This document shows positions 31,964 through 38,734 of a stretch of DNA of 38,734 nucleotides, in pieces. How positions within the stretch are numbered: position 1 is the stretch's first letter; every line of letters begins with the position of its first letter. The notes under the pieces were generated by a model. The model did not search any database. It was given only the letters and a program-made list of their open reading frames with translations, and had not been told where the DNA came from. The position numbers and the translations under genes are program-made. Source of the stretch: Candidatus Methylumidiphilus alinenensis (GTDB lineage: Bacteria; Pseudomonadota; Gammaproteobacteria; Methylococcales; Methylococcaceae); contig QJPH01000438.1 in NCBI GenBank assembly GCA_003242955.1, positions 1 through 38,734 of the forward strand, written 5' to 3'.

Positions 31964-33073
31964 CTAGTTTTTTTGACTCAGACTAATATATCCTTTCTCC
32001 GCGTCCATATTGATCTTGAAGCGACTCAGAAAACTGAGGCCAAGTAAACCGTCTACCCCTCCAAGATTCTTGGTCACTATAGTTTGGATATGCCTAGCCT
32101 CGACACCCTGCACCGCGACTTGATCGACATATCCGAAGTGTCCATCAGCCATCCCATTGGCAGTTTGTGACAAGCAAGCAGGCCATTCCTGATAGTGAAT
32201 GCCTATTTTTTCGGCAAAAGCTGATGATAATACAACTACGGTAGCACCGGTATCGATCATAAACCGTCCAGCATGGACCCCATTAATTAAAGCCTGCGAT
32301 ATGATAGGGTGACCATCCTGACTGATTTTTATTTTTGCCTTACCACTGCCATGCATAGTTGAGCATCTTGGATCACTATACAATTTATTAAGTAACCGGT
32401 TAGCATTCTCGGATTGATCTGGATGATAATAGGAATATTGCTCTAGGGGCGAAACCCCTGAGCAAGGTTCTCCGAGGCGCTGATAAAGACTAGCAAGATG
32501 AAAGGGGGTTTGAGTTGCACGGGGCATCAATGCCAAGGATTGCTCGTAGTCGTTCACGGCTAGACGTAAGTCTCCCTTCTCTTCCAAGGTACCTCCTCGC
32601 ATCCAACGCAGTTCAGCATTATCTGGATACACATCAATGAGTATATTTGCGGATTCAAGGGCGATTTTCCACTCCGATAACCGCCTCGCAGCAGCATTAC
32701 GATAACGATGTAACTGGTCGTAATAACCACACTTTTCAAAAAATTCATCACTCATAATCAGGCATGATTTTGACTTATCATTTATTATAAACTCATTACA
32801 TTGCTTTAATACTTTGACTCGATCACATTCATATTTAAACCAACCATACTTTGGGATCAGTTCAAAATAAATATATGCACCCATGACGGCAACCAGCACC
32901 ATCAATACTGCGGCTTTAATTCTATTTGAAAAAAGATTACATTCAACACAAATCAACCTATTTGTCCCATAGGGAACACAGATATCACAGATAAACCGGT
33001 TGCATTTTCGGCACTTGCCAATAACCTGTCTTAAAGGGTGTTTTGGGCATTTTTTTTCGGTGACAATAGGCAT
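31964..33073 (-). CDS. Zinc-finger, TPR and retropepsin-like aspartic protease fusion
   Basis: This 369-aa protein combines three parts. Residues ~9-46 are a B-box-like zinc-binding module (CPKHPLRQVIGKCRKCNRFICDICV and ICVEC). A membrane helix follows (~52-72). Residues ~120-230 look like TPR repeats (WKIALESANILIDVYPDNAELRWMRGGTLEEKGDLRLAVNDYEQSLALMP). Residues ~250-369 are a clan AA aspartic protease, with RFMIDTGATVVVLSS (catalytic D274) and GGVDGLLGLSFLSRFKINMD. By topology the finger would be cytoplasmic and the protease periplasmic. It would act as a dimer like other retropepsin-type enzymes. Substrate unknown; the neighbouring gene encodes a membrane metalloprotease. Confidence 0.85.
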   Translation of the reverse strand: MPIVTEKKCPKHPLRQVIGKCRKCNRFICDICVPYGTNRLICVECNLFSNRIKAAVLMVLVAVMGAYIYFELIPKYGWFKYECDRVKVLKQCNEFIINDKSKSCLIMSDEFFEKCGYYDQLHRYRNAAARRLSEWKIALESANILIDVYPDNAELRWMRGGTLEEKGDLRLAVNDYEQSLALMPRATQTPFHLASLYQRLGEPCSGVSPLEQYSYYHPDQSENANRLLNKLYSDPRCSTMHGSGKAKIKISQDGHPIISQALINGVHAGRFMIDTGATVVVLSSAFAEKIGIHYQEWPACLSQTANGMADGHFGYVDQVAVQGVEARHIQTIVTKNLGGVDGLLGLSFLSRFKINMDAEKGYISLSQKN

Positions 33074-33205
33074 TGAAATTATCCGTAGTTACAGCGTTTT
33101 TAATATATCGAATAATTGCTTGTAGAGTTATATTATTTTTCAAAGCAATTCACACAATTGGTAGTTTGATTGAGTGTCCTTTATTATTTTCTTTGTTAAG
33201 AAAAA

Positions 33206-33343
33206 ACGGCCTTGGTTATCATTCAGCCCGATTGGGTGAGTCCGTAGCCCGGATGGAGCCGCTTGCGGCGTAATCCGGGTTTTGTGGTCGGCATCCTCCC
33301 GGATTGCGCCGCAAGCGGCTCCATCCGGGCTACGACACTACGG
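33206..33343. repeat. 138-bp repeat (family E), copy 1, downstream of the M50 protease gene
   Basis: The repeat starts ACGGCCTTGG and contains a long hairpin, GTAGCCCGGATGGAGCCGCT with its complement AGCGGCTCCATCCGGGCTAC. It is nearly identical, in the same orientation, to 35005-35142. Together the two copies bracket the M50 protease gene. No T run follows the hairpin. Confidence 0.85.
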
Positions 33344-33350
33344 TTTTGAT

Positions 33351-34967
33351 TTAGTATTGCGCCAGAGGAAACCGCTTTACCAGTTCTTTAGCATCCCCGC
33401 GATTGGTTACACTTAATCCTCGTAAGCGGGGATCGAAAAACCTGTAATCGACTTGTGTATTTTCCCATTCGCCAATTTTCTTAAATTCCCATGAGTAGTG
33501 GAGAGTAAGGCCACCAGTCTGTTCGCTCCAATACGAAACCAGATACGCTGCGCCCTTGTCTGTTATGTAGGCCACCTTCGCCTGACTTTTTAGCGCGATC
33601 TGCATAGCGATCTTCATGTACCAGTCATTGGTGATATCTGGCGGAACACCAGTTGGATTTGCGGTTCGGATAAAGGTCTCTGCAGCATAGACGGGAAACT
33701 TGTTTGCACTGAATTCCAAACACAAACCAGTCGTACCGCTATAAATGAATCGTTTGGATGAATTTGGGTTAGCGACCGTAACAATAGCATTATTTCTAGG
33801 AATATCACTTACGGCATATCGCATATTGTCAGTATTGTCCTGTAAGAATGGTAAACATTTCTGTTTCTCTCTTGCCAAATTTTCCTTGGTCAAAACCACG
33901 GTATCAAATTTTTGTTTGATTCGGATTTGATCGAGTGGCACATAATCTCGGGTCGTGGCGGGGTATTGTAACCGTTCACTCCCTTCTGGGGGCGTGGGCA
34001 TCTTGCCCGCAGAAATGGCGGCCAAGTTGGCCGCGTTCCCAGGAAAAGGCAGGGGGGAATGAACAGTTACTGTGTATTTGTTCTTCTGTGGATCGTCGGG
34101 GGGGTCGGTAACATTGACATGAACGTTTGGAACACGGAGTACCATCACGAAGGTCATCGCAGAGCCTAATACCACCATTAACCCAAAATATATCGCTGCG
34201 AAGCCTAAGCGTGTGCCAGTGGAAACCTGATAATAAGATTTATCCGGTGAACGCCATATTTTCCAAGCTTGGATAATACCTAAAATCAGCAACAGAATGA
34301 TGATTGGATTATAAAAAACAAGTGCGGCAAACGCCATCAGCGGAATGCCAATCAGCCACATTAACGGTGAAATGGCCCCGACTATTCTCCCGCCGTCCAA
34401 GGGGTGGACCGGAATCAAATTCAACAAGTTAAGCAAGCAACCGCTATAGGCCAGTGCCACTAACAAATTATTGTTGAACATCAGACCGGCTACAAGGCAG
34501 GCTAAGGCACCCAAGCTACCCAGTACCGGGCCACCCGCCGCCATGATCGCCTCACTACGCGCATCAGTGGGTTGCTGTTTCATAGTGATGAACGCACCAA
34601 CAAAAGGAATGAACAGCGGCATTGAGACCGGTATGCCAATCAGCTTGGCTGCCAACACATGACCACATTCATGCAAGGCTATCAGTAGCACGAAGCCAAA
34701 AGCATACCACCAGCCCATCTGCTGGGTGTATAGGGCAATCATCAAGAACATTGATGCGAAGGTGCCAAAAAATTTTGCAAATTTGAAGGCGACCAGCAAG
34801 AATTTGAATTTGTAAAATATGCCACCTATCAATGCCAAGACCCCCCAACCGCTTTTTTTGGCCTGTTTCGTGGTCTCTACAGATGGAGCGTTTTGAATGT
34901 TTGCAGTTTTTTCGTCTAGCTGTAATTCGGCTTCGGCAGGTGTAATGACAGAATGATTGGTAGACAT
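33351..34967 (-). CDS. Site-2-protease-like M50 metalloprotease with C-terminal extension
   Basis: This 538-aa membrane protein has the zinc site LHECGHVLAAK (H99-E100-x-x-H103) and the third-ligand motif NLIPVHPLDGGR, both needed for intramembrane proteolysis. About six membrane helices lie between residues 40 and 275. The C-terminal ~240 residues are soluble and unassigned. Residues ~299-333 are encoded by an inserted family A palindrome that keeps the frame. Family enzymes cut membrane-bound regulators or transport proteins. I prefer the ATG at 34967, with GGGA 8 bases upstream; 34979 is possible. Family E repeats lie on both sides, and no partner gene is in the same transcript. Confidence 0.85.
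   Translation of the reverse strand: MSTNHSVITPAEAELQLDEKTANIQNAPSVETTKQAKKSGWGVLALIGGIFYKFKFLLVAFKFAKFFGTFASMFLMIALYTQQMGWWYAFGFVLLIALHECGHVLAAKLIGIPVSMPLFIPFVGAFITMKQQPTDARSEAIMAAGGPVLGSLGALACLVAGLMFNNNLLVALAYSGCLLNLLNLIPVHPLDGGRIVGAISPLMWLIGIPLMAFAALVFYNPIIILLLILGIIQAWKIWRSPDKSYYQVSTGTRLGFAAIYFGLMVVLGSAMTFVMVLRVPNVHVNVTDPPDDPQKNKYTVTVHSPLPFPGNAANLAAISAGKMPTPPEGSERLQYPATTRDYVPLDQIRIKQKFDTVVLTKENLAREKQKCLPFLQDNTDNMRYAVSDIPRNNAIVTVANPNSSKRFIYSGTTGLCLEFSANKFPVYAAETFIRTANPTGVPPDITNDWYMKIAMQIALKSQAKVAYITDKGAAYLVSYWSEQTGGLTLHYSWEFKKIGEWENTQVDYRFFDPRLRGLSVTNRGDAKELVKRFPLAQY
33968..34070. mobile_element. Family A palindrome, copy A3, inserted in frame in the M50 gene
   Basis: This 103-bp element begins GTAACCGTTCACTCCC and ends GGGGGGAATGAACAGTTAC. 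The flanks GGGGTATT (33960-33967) and TGTGTATT (34071-34078) match at 6 of 8 positions, as expected of an ageing target duplication. 103 + 8 = 111 bases, or 37 codons, and the frame on the minus strand has no stop. The encoded peptide includes VTVHSPLPFPGNAANLAAIS. Confidence 0.85.
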
Positions 34968-35004
34968 GATATTTCCCATTCAATTTTGAGTAATTAGAAA
35001 ATTA

Positions 35005-35142
35005 ACGGCCTTGGTCATCGTTCAGCCCGCTTGGGTGAGTCCGTAGCCCGGATGGAGCCGCTTGCGGCGTAATCCGGGTTTTGTGGTCGGCGTCCTCCCG
35101 GATTGCGCCGCAAGCGGCTCCATCCGGGCTACGACACTACGG
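35005..35142. repeat. 138-bp repeat (family E), copy 2, upstream of the M50 protease gene
   Basis: Direct repeat of 33206-33343 with few differences. It lies between the exported protein gene and the M50 gene start, where any M50 promoter should lie, so the hairpin may affect its expression. The following GGCGGATTATCGCTTCGCTCC carries on a diverged palindromic sequence. Confidence 0.85.
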
Positions 35143-35178
35143 CGGATTATCGCTTCGCTCCGAATCCGACTTATGAGT

Positions 35179-35943
35179 TTATACAAGCAATTTGCGGCAA
35201 CCGAATCCGATCAAGCCAGCCAATGCTGAACCGACCATCCAGATGGCGGCGGGAACGGGGGTGGTGGCGATTGGGACACTACCCATACTGCCACCCGTAC
35301 TAGGGGGGATATACGTAGTGCAAGAGGAATTACTTGTGCAGTTGATTACGGTTTCAAAATAGGATGTGTTGGACCCGCCGTTATAATATCCATCACTAGA
35401 ATCAGATATCCAAGATGACGATGCTTTGATGCCTGGGATTTGGCCCATATACGAACCCCATATACCACTCCCATTTTGAGCTTCTATCGTGGCTTGGACA
35501 AAAGTGCCGAGAGAGCCTGTTGTGGTGCCGTAGTATGCGCCTAAGGTTCCAGTCGTTGACACGCCCCAATTAGGGTTGCCAGTAGAGATTGATTGCGTAC
35601 CGTTTGCAAATTGGTAACCAGTATCCGACAATGAAAAATCACCCAAAAAAGCACCAGGGCCACCTGTGTTAATAGCTTGGATTATCAAATACTCCGATTG
35701 ACCTGATATCGTGGCACTGTTGTTGGTGACTGTGGTACCCCATCCCGGGTAGACACTGTATGGCCACGTGATCTGCTCCTGAACGATTGTTGCCCCTACC
35801 AGACTGTTGGCATTGGGGCTTAAATATTCAATGAATTCATTGTCCACATTGACGCTGCTTGTAAGCGTTGTCGCTTCCGCTTGGCCTATGCTAAATACGG
35901 CCAATGACGTTATAGTCATGAGCGTTTTTTCAAGTGTCTTCAT
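35179..35943 (-). CDS. Exported protein with VPxPA/PEP-CTERM-like C-terminal sorting signal
   Basis: This 254-aa protein has a signal peptide (about 1-24, ending GQAEA), a Gly/Ser/Thr/Asn-rich middle with no recognised domain, and a C-terminal tail TTPVPAAIWMVGSALAGLIG followed by FGCRKLLV. That tail (short proline motif, hydrophobic helix, basic end) is the layout of PEP-CTERM and VPxPA signals cut by exosortase-type enzymes. Cysteines in NCTSNSSCTT may form a disulfide. AGGAG lies 8 bases before the ATG. The likely place is the outer surface or an exopolysaccharide matrix. Confidence 0.8.
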   Translation of the reverse strand: MKTLEKTLMTITSLAVFSIGQAEATTLTSSVNVDNEFIEYLSPNANSLVGATIVQEQITWPYSVYPGWGTTVTNNSATISGQSEYLIIQAINTGGPGAFLGDFSLSDTGYQFANGTQSISTGNPNWGVSTTGTLGAYYGTTTGSLGTFVQATIEAQNGSGIWGSYMGQIPGIKASSSWISDSSDGYYNGGSNTSYFETVINCTSNSSCTTYIPPSTGGSMGSVPIATTPVPAAIWMVGSALAGLIGFGCRKLLV

Positions 35944-36433
35944 TGTGATTCTCCTGTACTGTTGCGTTAGATTCTGGGTTTAAAGTGAAGTCCGGTTGAT
36001 GTTGGCGTTCGGTTTAGAGCAATTTTATGAAAAGCCAAACGAGGCAATCATGCCTAACCGGCGAAGCGCGATGGGGTTTGCAACCCCATCGCTTACGTTT
36101 TGTGTGTGCAACTATTCCTGCAAAATTACAAAACGTTACGGACGGGATTACAAATCCCGGCCGGCTGCGGTATTCTGCCCGGTCATGACTCCGTCCGAGT
36201 GCGCCGTAACCCGACATATCCGGCCGCCACGTGTTGGGTTACGGAGCAAAAAAACGCGCCTAACCCAACAACTAGTCAACATCATCCCCGAAAATCCCAA
36301 GCTTAGGCTGCGGCGGCGGCGAAACGCGGGAAACCGCCGGTGAAATGCGGCTTTCGCCCGTCCAAATGCAGCGTGGACCGCCCTTGGCTTTGTTAAAATC
36401 CCCTATCGCAATTAAACTCATCGTGTTCATTCC
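35944..36433. repeat. Intergenic region with hairpins and two dispersed repeats
   Basis: No gene is supported. It holds the perfect palindrome GCGATGGGGTTTGCAACCCC plus five bases (36068-36092), the pair ACGTTTTGT and ACAAAACGT (36095-36103 and 36127-36135), GGGATTACAAATCCC, the word ATTCTGCCCGGTCATGACT (36171-36189, repeated at 38669-38687), a GGGTTACG/CTAACCC arm, and the second copy of family G (about 36310-36380). A promoter for the kinase gene at 36434 must lie at the right end, but none stands out. Confidence 0.6.
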
Positions 36434-37801
36434 ATGGAATCGCAAAACCTTGTCCAAGTGTTTCAATTTTTTCTGGATTTCACCATCTTATTGGTGCCGC
36501 GCCTGTGTGTGGTGGTGGTGGCGGCATTTGCTTGCATCCGCCTGCCATGGGTTCGTCGTGCCGTGCGGGACTTGGAGGCTTCATGGAAACCCCGCCTGAT
36601 GCTGGCGCTTGCCTTTGGCGGCCTAGGCATCCTCGCCACGCATAGCGGTATTCTGGTCAATGTGGATAAAGCGGTGGGGATCATAGAGTGGCCGGTCAAT
36701 GCCCGTTTGAACGACCACCAAGCCGTGGTCAGTTTCCGCGACACACTTGTCATGGCAGGCGGCTTGATCGGCGGGCCATGGGTGGGCTTCGGCGCAGGTT
36801 TGATTGCCGGGGCTGAACGCTATTGGTTGGGAGGGTTTGTTAACGGGGCTAGTGGCTTGTCTACATTATGCTTGGGCGTGTTAGCCGGTTGGGCGCGATA
36901 TCGACGCCCACATGGGGCAACGACACCTAAGGGTGCTTTCATCGTAGCCCTATTCGGCACGGTTGTGCACCGCTTGTTTCTTATCTATTTTGCGACTCCC
37001 ACCCCTTTGGCAACCCTGTTGAGCCTGGACATCGCCCTACCGGTGGCGGTGGTGAATTGCCTAGGTTGCGTATCGTTTATTTGGGTGATCCGGGATTTGG
37101 ACCGGGACAAGCTTGAGTCTGAGTTGCGCGAGGCGCAGTGCCGGGAGCAGGAAGCCCACTTACTCAAGCAACAGGCTGAGTTATGCGTCTTGCGGGCGCA
37201 GGTCGAGCCGCATTTCCTCAACAACACCTTGAACGCGATCCGCTCGCTGATACGCATTGACCCAGACCGGGCGCGGGAGTACGTAGTCAAGCTGGCGGAC
37301 TTTTTTGAAACCACCCGGCGTTTTGCCGGAGCCAATGCCATTCCCTTGCATGAGGAAATGGAGCAACTCGGGCGTTATCTGGATTTCCAGCAATTGCGCT
37401 TTGGCGAGAGATTCGTTTACCTACCCGCCGATATCCCCGATGAGCTGCTAGACTGTTGCCTGCCTCCCCACTGTCTGCTAACCCTTGCCGAAAACGCCTT
37501 AGCCCATGGCATGAAGGATTGCGCCAGCGGATTTGTCATCAGGGTGGATGCCGAGGATATCGGCAATGGCTTGAGGCTACGGGTGTCCGACAATGGCTGT
37601 GGCATTGCACCGGAACGCTTGGCGAAGCTGGGCAAAGAGCCTGTGGATTCTCCCTTCAGTAACGGCGTCGCTTTGCACCAGTTGGCCAATAGTTTGAACT
37701 TGGCTTTCCCAACGGAAGCCAGTTTGACGCTTGCCAGCGAACTTGGCAGCGGCACCGAAGTCGTCTTGACCCTGCCCAAAATTAGGAGCGACGAGCGATG
37801 A
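36434..37801 (+). CDS. LytS/BtsS/YpdA-type sensor histidine kinase
   Basis: This 455-aa membrane kinase has five to six helices in residues 10-220 with the 5TM-LYT layout (GGLIGGPWVGFGAGLIAGAERYWLGGF and SGLSTLCLGVLAGW). A coiled linker follows, then the His-kinase domain with phospho-acceptor H260 in QVEPHFLNNTLNAIRSLIR and the ATPase with AENALAHGM and VSDNGCGIAPERL. The usual motif is QxxPHFLFNxLN; here N replaces the second F. In this family BtsS and YpdA sense external pyruvate. The stop overlaps the regulator's start (ATGA). The Shine-Dalgarno is weak. Confidence 0.92.
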   Translation: MESQNLVQVFQFFLDFTILLVPRLCVVVVAAFACIRLPWVRRAVRDLEASWKPRLMLALAFGGLGILATHSGILVNVDKAVGIIEWPVNARLNDHQAVVSFRDTLVMAGGLIGGPWVGFGAGLIAGAERYWLGGFVNGASGLSTLCLGVLAGWARYRRPHGATTPKGAFIVALFGTVVHRLFLIYFATPTPLATLLSLDIALPVAVVNCLGCVSFIWVIRDLDRDKLESELREAQCREQEAHLLKQQAELCVLRAQVEPHFLNNTLNAIRSLIRIDPDRAREYVVKLADFFETTRRFAGANAIPLHEEMEQLGRYLDFQQLRFGERFVYLPADIPDELLDCCLPPHCLLTLAENALAHGMKDCASGFVIRVDAEDIGNGLRLRVSDNGCGIAPERLAKLGKEPVDSPFSNGVALHQLANSLNLAFPTEASLTLASELGSGTEVVLTLPKIRSDER

Positions 37802-38541
37802 TGAATAAACAGCGCGTGGTTTTGATTGAAGACGAATACTTGGCCCGGGACGAATTGAAAGACATATTGCGGCGCAAGCACAAAGACGTGGAAATCGTCG
37901 GCGAGGCTGAAACGACGCAAGCGGGATGGGATTTGATCGAAAAGGGCGATGTCGATGGCGTTTTCCTCGACATCAATATTCAGACAGAAAGCCAACGCGC
38001 CGGGATGGATTTGGCCCATGCCATCCAATCCTTGACCCAACCGCCTTGGATCGTCTTCACCACGGCTTACCAGGAATTTGCAGTGGAAGCCTTCGATGCC
38101 GATCCCGTCTTTTATCTGCTCAAGCCCTTGGACGATGCAAAAGTGGCTAAAGCCATGGACCGGGTGCGCAAACGCTGCCCTCCAAAGAAAATTGCCATCA
38201 AGCACCAAGTGACAGACCGCTTTGGCGAAAGGCGGTTAGCTGTCGAATTTGTCGATCCACGGGCAGAAATCCTCTATGTTTGCACCATTCCTAGCAGTGA
38301 GGCTCTAAAGGTGCATCTGCTTGGCTGCCGCGATTTGCGCGTCGCCGGTCCTCTTAGAGATTGGCAAGACCTGCTTGAACCCTATTGCTTTGAGAAAATC
38401 CGCCGCGACTGCTTGGTCAATCTGGCATTTCGCGGTGGTTTGCAACCCCACCCGTTCCGGGACGATGCCGTCCAACTGACACTCAAAGGAAGCTGCCCTG
38501 ATCGCTTGACCGTAAGCAGAGTCAACCGCAAGGGGGGCTAA
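37798..38541 (+). CDS. LytTR-family response regulator (BtsR/YpdB-like)
   Basis: This 247-aa transcription factor has a receiver (about 5-125, acidic pair in LIEDEYLARDEL, phospho-acceptor D58 in VFLDINIQ, TTAYQEFAVEAFDADPVFYLLKPLDD) and a LytTR DNA-binding domain (about 145-240, with CFEKIRRDCLVNL and LTVSRVNR). AGGAG lies before the two adjacent ATG codons (37798 and 37801). It is translationally coupled to the kinase gene. BtsR and YpdB activate genes for a pyruvate carrier (CstA family) or YhjX, so the cstA gene in this window is a plausible target. Confidence 0.92.
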   Translation: MMNKQRVVLIEDEYLARDELKDILRRKHKDVEIVGEAETTQAGWDLIEKGDVDGVFLDINIQTESQRAGMDLAHAIQSLTQPPWIVFTTAYQEFAVEAFDADPVFYLLKPLDDAKVAKAMDRVRKRCPPKKIAIKHQVTDRFGERRLAVEFVDPRAEILYVCTIPSSEALKVHLLGCRDLRVAGPLRDWQDLLEPYCFEKIRRDCLVNLAFRGGLQPHPFRDDAVQLTLKGSCPDRLTVSRVNRKGG

Positions 38542-38554
38542 TTTACCCTAAATC

Positions 38555-38587
38555 AAGATGCCGGGCTAGTGGAAGCCCCGGCCATCT
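38555..38587 (+). terminator. Possible terminator after the response regulator gene
   Basis: AAGATGCCGGGCT and AGCCCCGGCCATCTT form an imperfect GC-rich stem about 14 bases after the stop codon. The following bases, ATTATGATTTTGG, have only a weak T run, so it may be a modest or bidirectional terminator. Confidence 0.5.
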
Positions 38588-38640
38588 TATTATGATTTTG
38601 GTGATTACTCCCGTTGCACTCGAATATTAGATAATAGTGT

Positions 38641-38734
38641 AGATCGGGTTAGGCGCACATATGAACATTCTGCCCGGTCATGACTTAGCCTGAGTACGCA
38701 TTTTAGGCCGGGAGATACGACTTGGAGGGTCGGC
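38641..38734. repeat. Dispersed repeat (family H) at the right edge
   Basis: ATTCTGCCCGGTCATGACT (38669-38687) repeats 36171-36189. GGGTTAGGCGC (38648-38658) is the complement of GCGCCTAACCC at about 36257. The pair therefore lies on both sides of the LytS/LytTR genes. It continues past the window. Confidence 0.5.

Noticed and set aside
33286-33334. Rho-independent terminator in the family E hairpin
   Set aside because: The stem is strong, but no T run follows in either direction and the same block lies upstream of the gene too.
33206-35142. Composite transposon formed by the two 138-bp repeats
   Set aside because: No transposase frame and no target duplication at the outer ends; treated as flanking repeats only.
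37417-38208. 263-aa open frame on the minus strand opposite the LytS/LytTR genes
   Set aside because: It overlaps two well-supported genes over its whole length and shows no motif of its own.
1-38734. tRNA, rRNA, riboswitch or origin of replication
   Set aside because: I saw no cloverleaf with a TTC arm and CCA-type end, no rRNA words, no DnaA-box cluster and no known riboswitch core outside coding sequence.

Overview
The window looks like a chromosomal segment of a gammaproteobacterium. The RF3, NadD, CstA and DctA-type proteins are of proteobacterial style, one exported protein ends in a VPxPA/PEP-CTERM-like sorting signal, and the spaces between genes are packed with short palindromic repeats. 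A methanotroph-like lineage (Methylococcales) or a relative is my best guess, but this is inference only. I see no rRNA, tRNA, CRISPR array, transposase or integrase gene.

Region 1 (about 1-8870, minus strand) is one end of an extracellular contractile injection system (eCIS, the Afp/PVC type of phage-tail-like particle). In transcription order it holds a 40-aa mini-ORF, a 138-aa protein, a DUF4255 cap-type protein (Afp16-like), an unrecognised 258-aa protein, the sheath, two gp19-type tube proteins, a third tube-like protein (Afp5-like), a 51-aa DUF5908-type protein (Afp6-like), a LysM tube-adaptor protein (Afp7-like) and a VgrG-like spike (Afp8-like). The locus runs off the left edge, so the baseplate, fibre, tape-measure, AAA+ ATPase and toxin genes would lie outside. 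Mobile palindromes have entered the cluster, one of them inside the spike coding sequence.

Region 2 (9.6-17.2 kb) has an SsuBC/TauBC-like ABC transporter pair without a binding protein, a response regulator with an RsbW-like ATPase output next to a large hybrid histidine kinase, a small DUF6316-like protein and nadD. Region 3 (17.4-23.8 kb) has a small membrane protein, prfC (RF3) and a 1405-aa SNF2-family ATPase translationally coupled to prfC.

Region 4 (24.3-31.8 kb) is transport: a CstA-family carrier, an orphan TRAP DctP-like binding protein with an N-terminal membrane anchor, a BrnT/BrnA toxin-antitoxin pair, and an apparent four-gene operon (coiled-coil membrane protein, 47-aa membrane peptide, TAXI-type binding protein, DctA-type symporter). 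Region 5 (32-38.7 kb) has a zinc-finger/TPR/aspartic protease fusion, a site-2-type M50 metalloprotease flanked by 138-bp direct repeats and carrying an in-frame mobile palindrome, an exported protein with a sorting signal, and a LytS/LytTR (BtsSR/YpdAB-like) two-component system. BtsSR-type systems control CstA-family pyruvate carriers in Escherichia coli, so the kinase pair and the CstA gene 10 kb away may be linked.

The most unusual layer is the repeats. Family A is a MITE-like palindrome of about 100 bp making 8-bp target duplications (four copies, one nested by another element, one inside a protease gene). Family B is a 124-134-bp element with 18-bp inverted ends and unrelated hairpin interiors (three copies). 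There are also several further palindrome families, one locus with three palindromes nested inside each other, and an in-frame palindrome duplicated in the eCIS spike gene.
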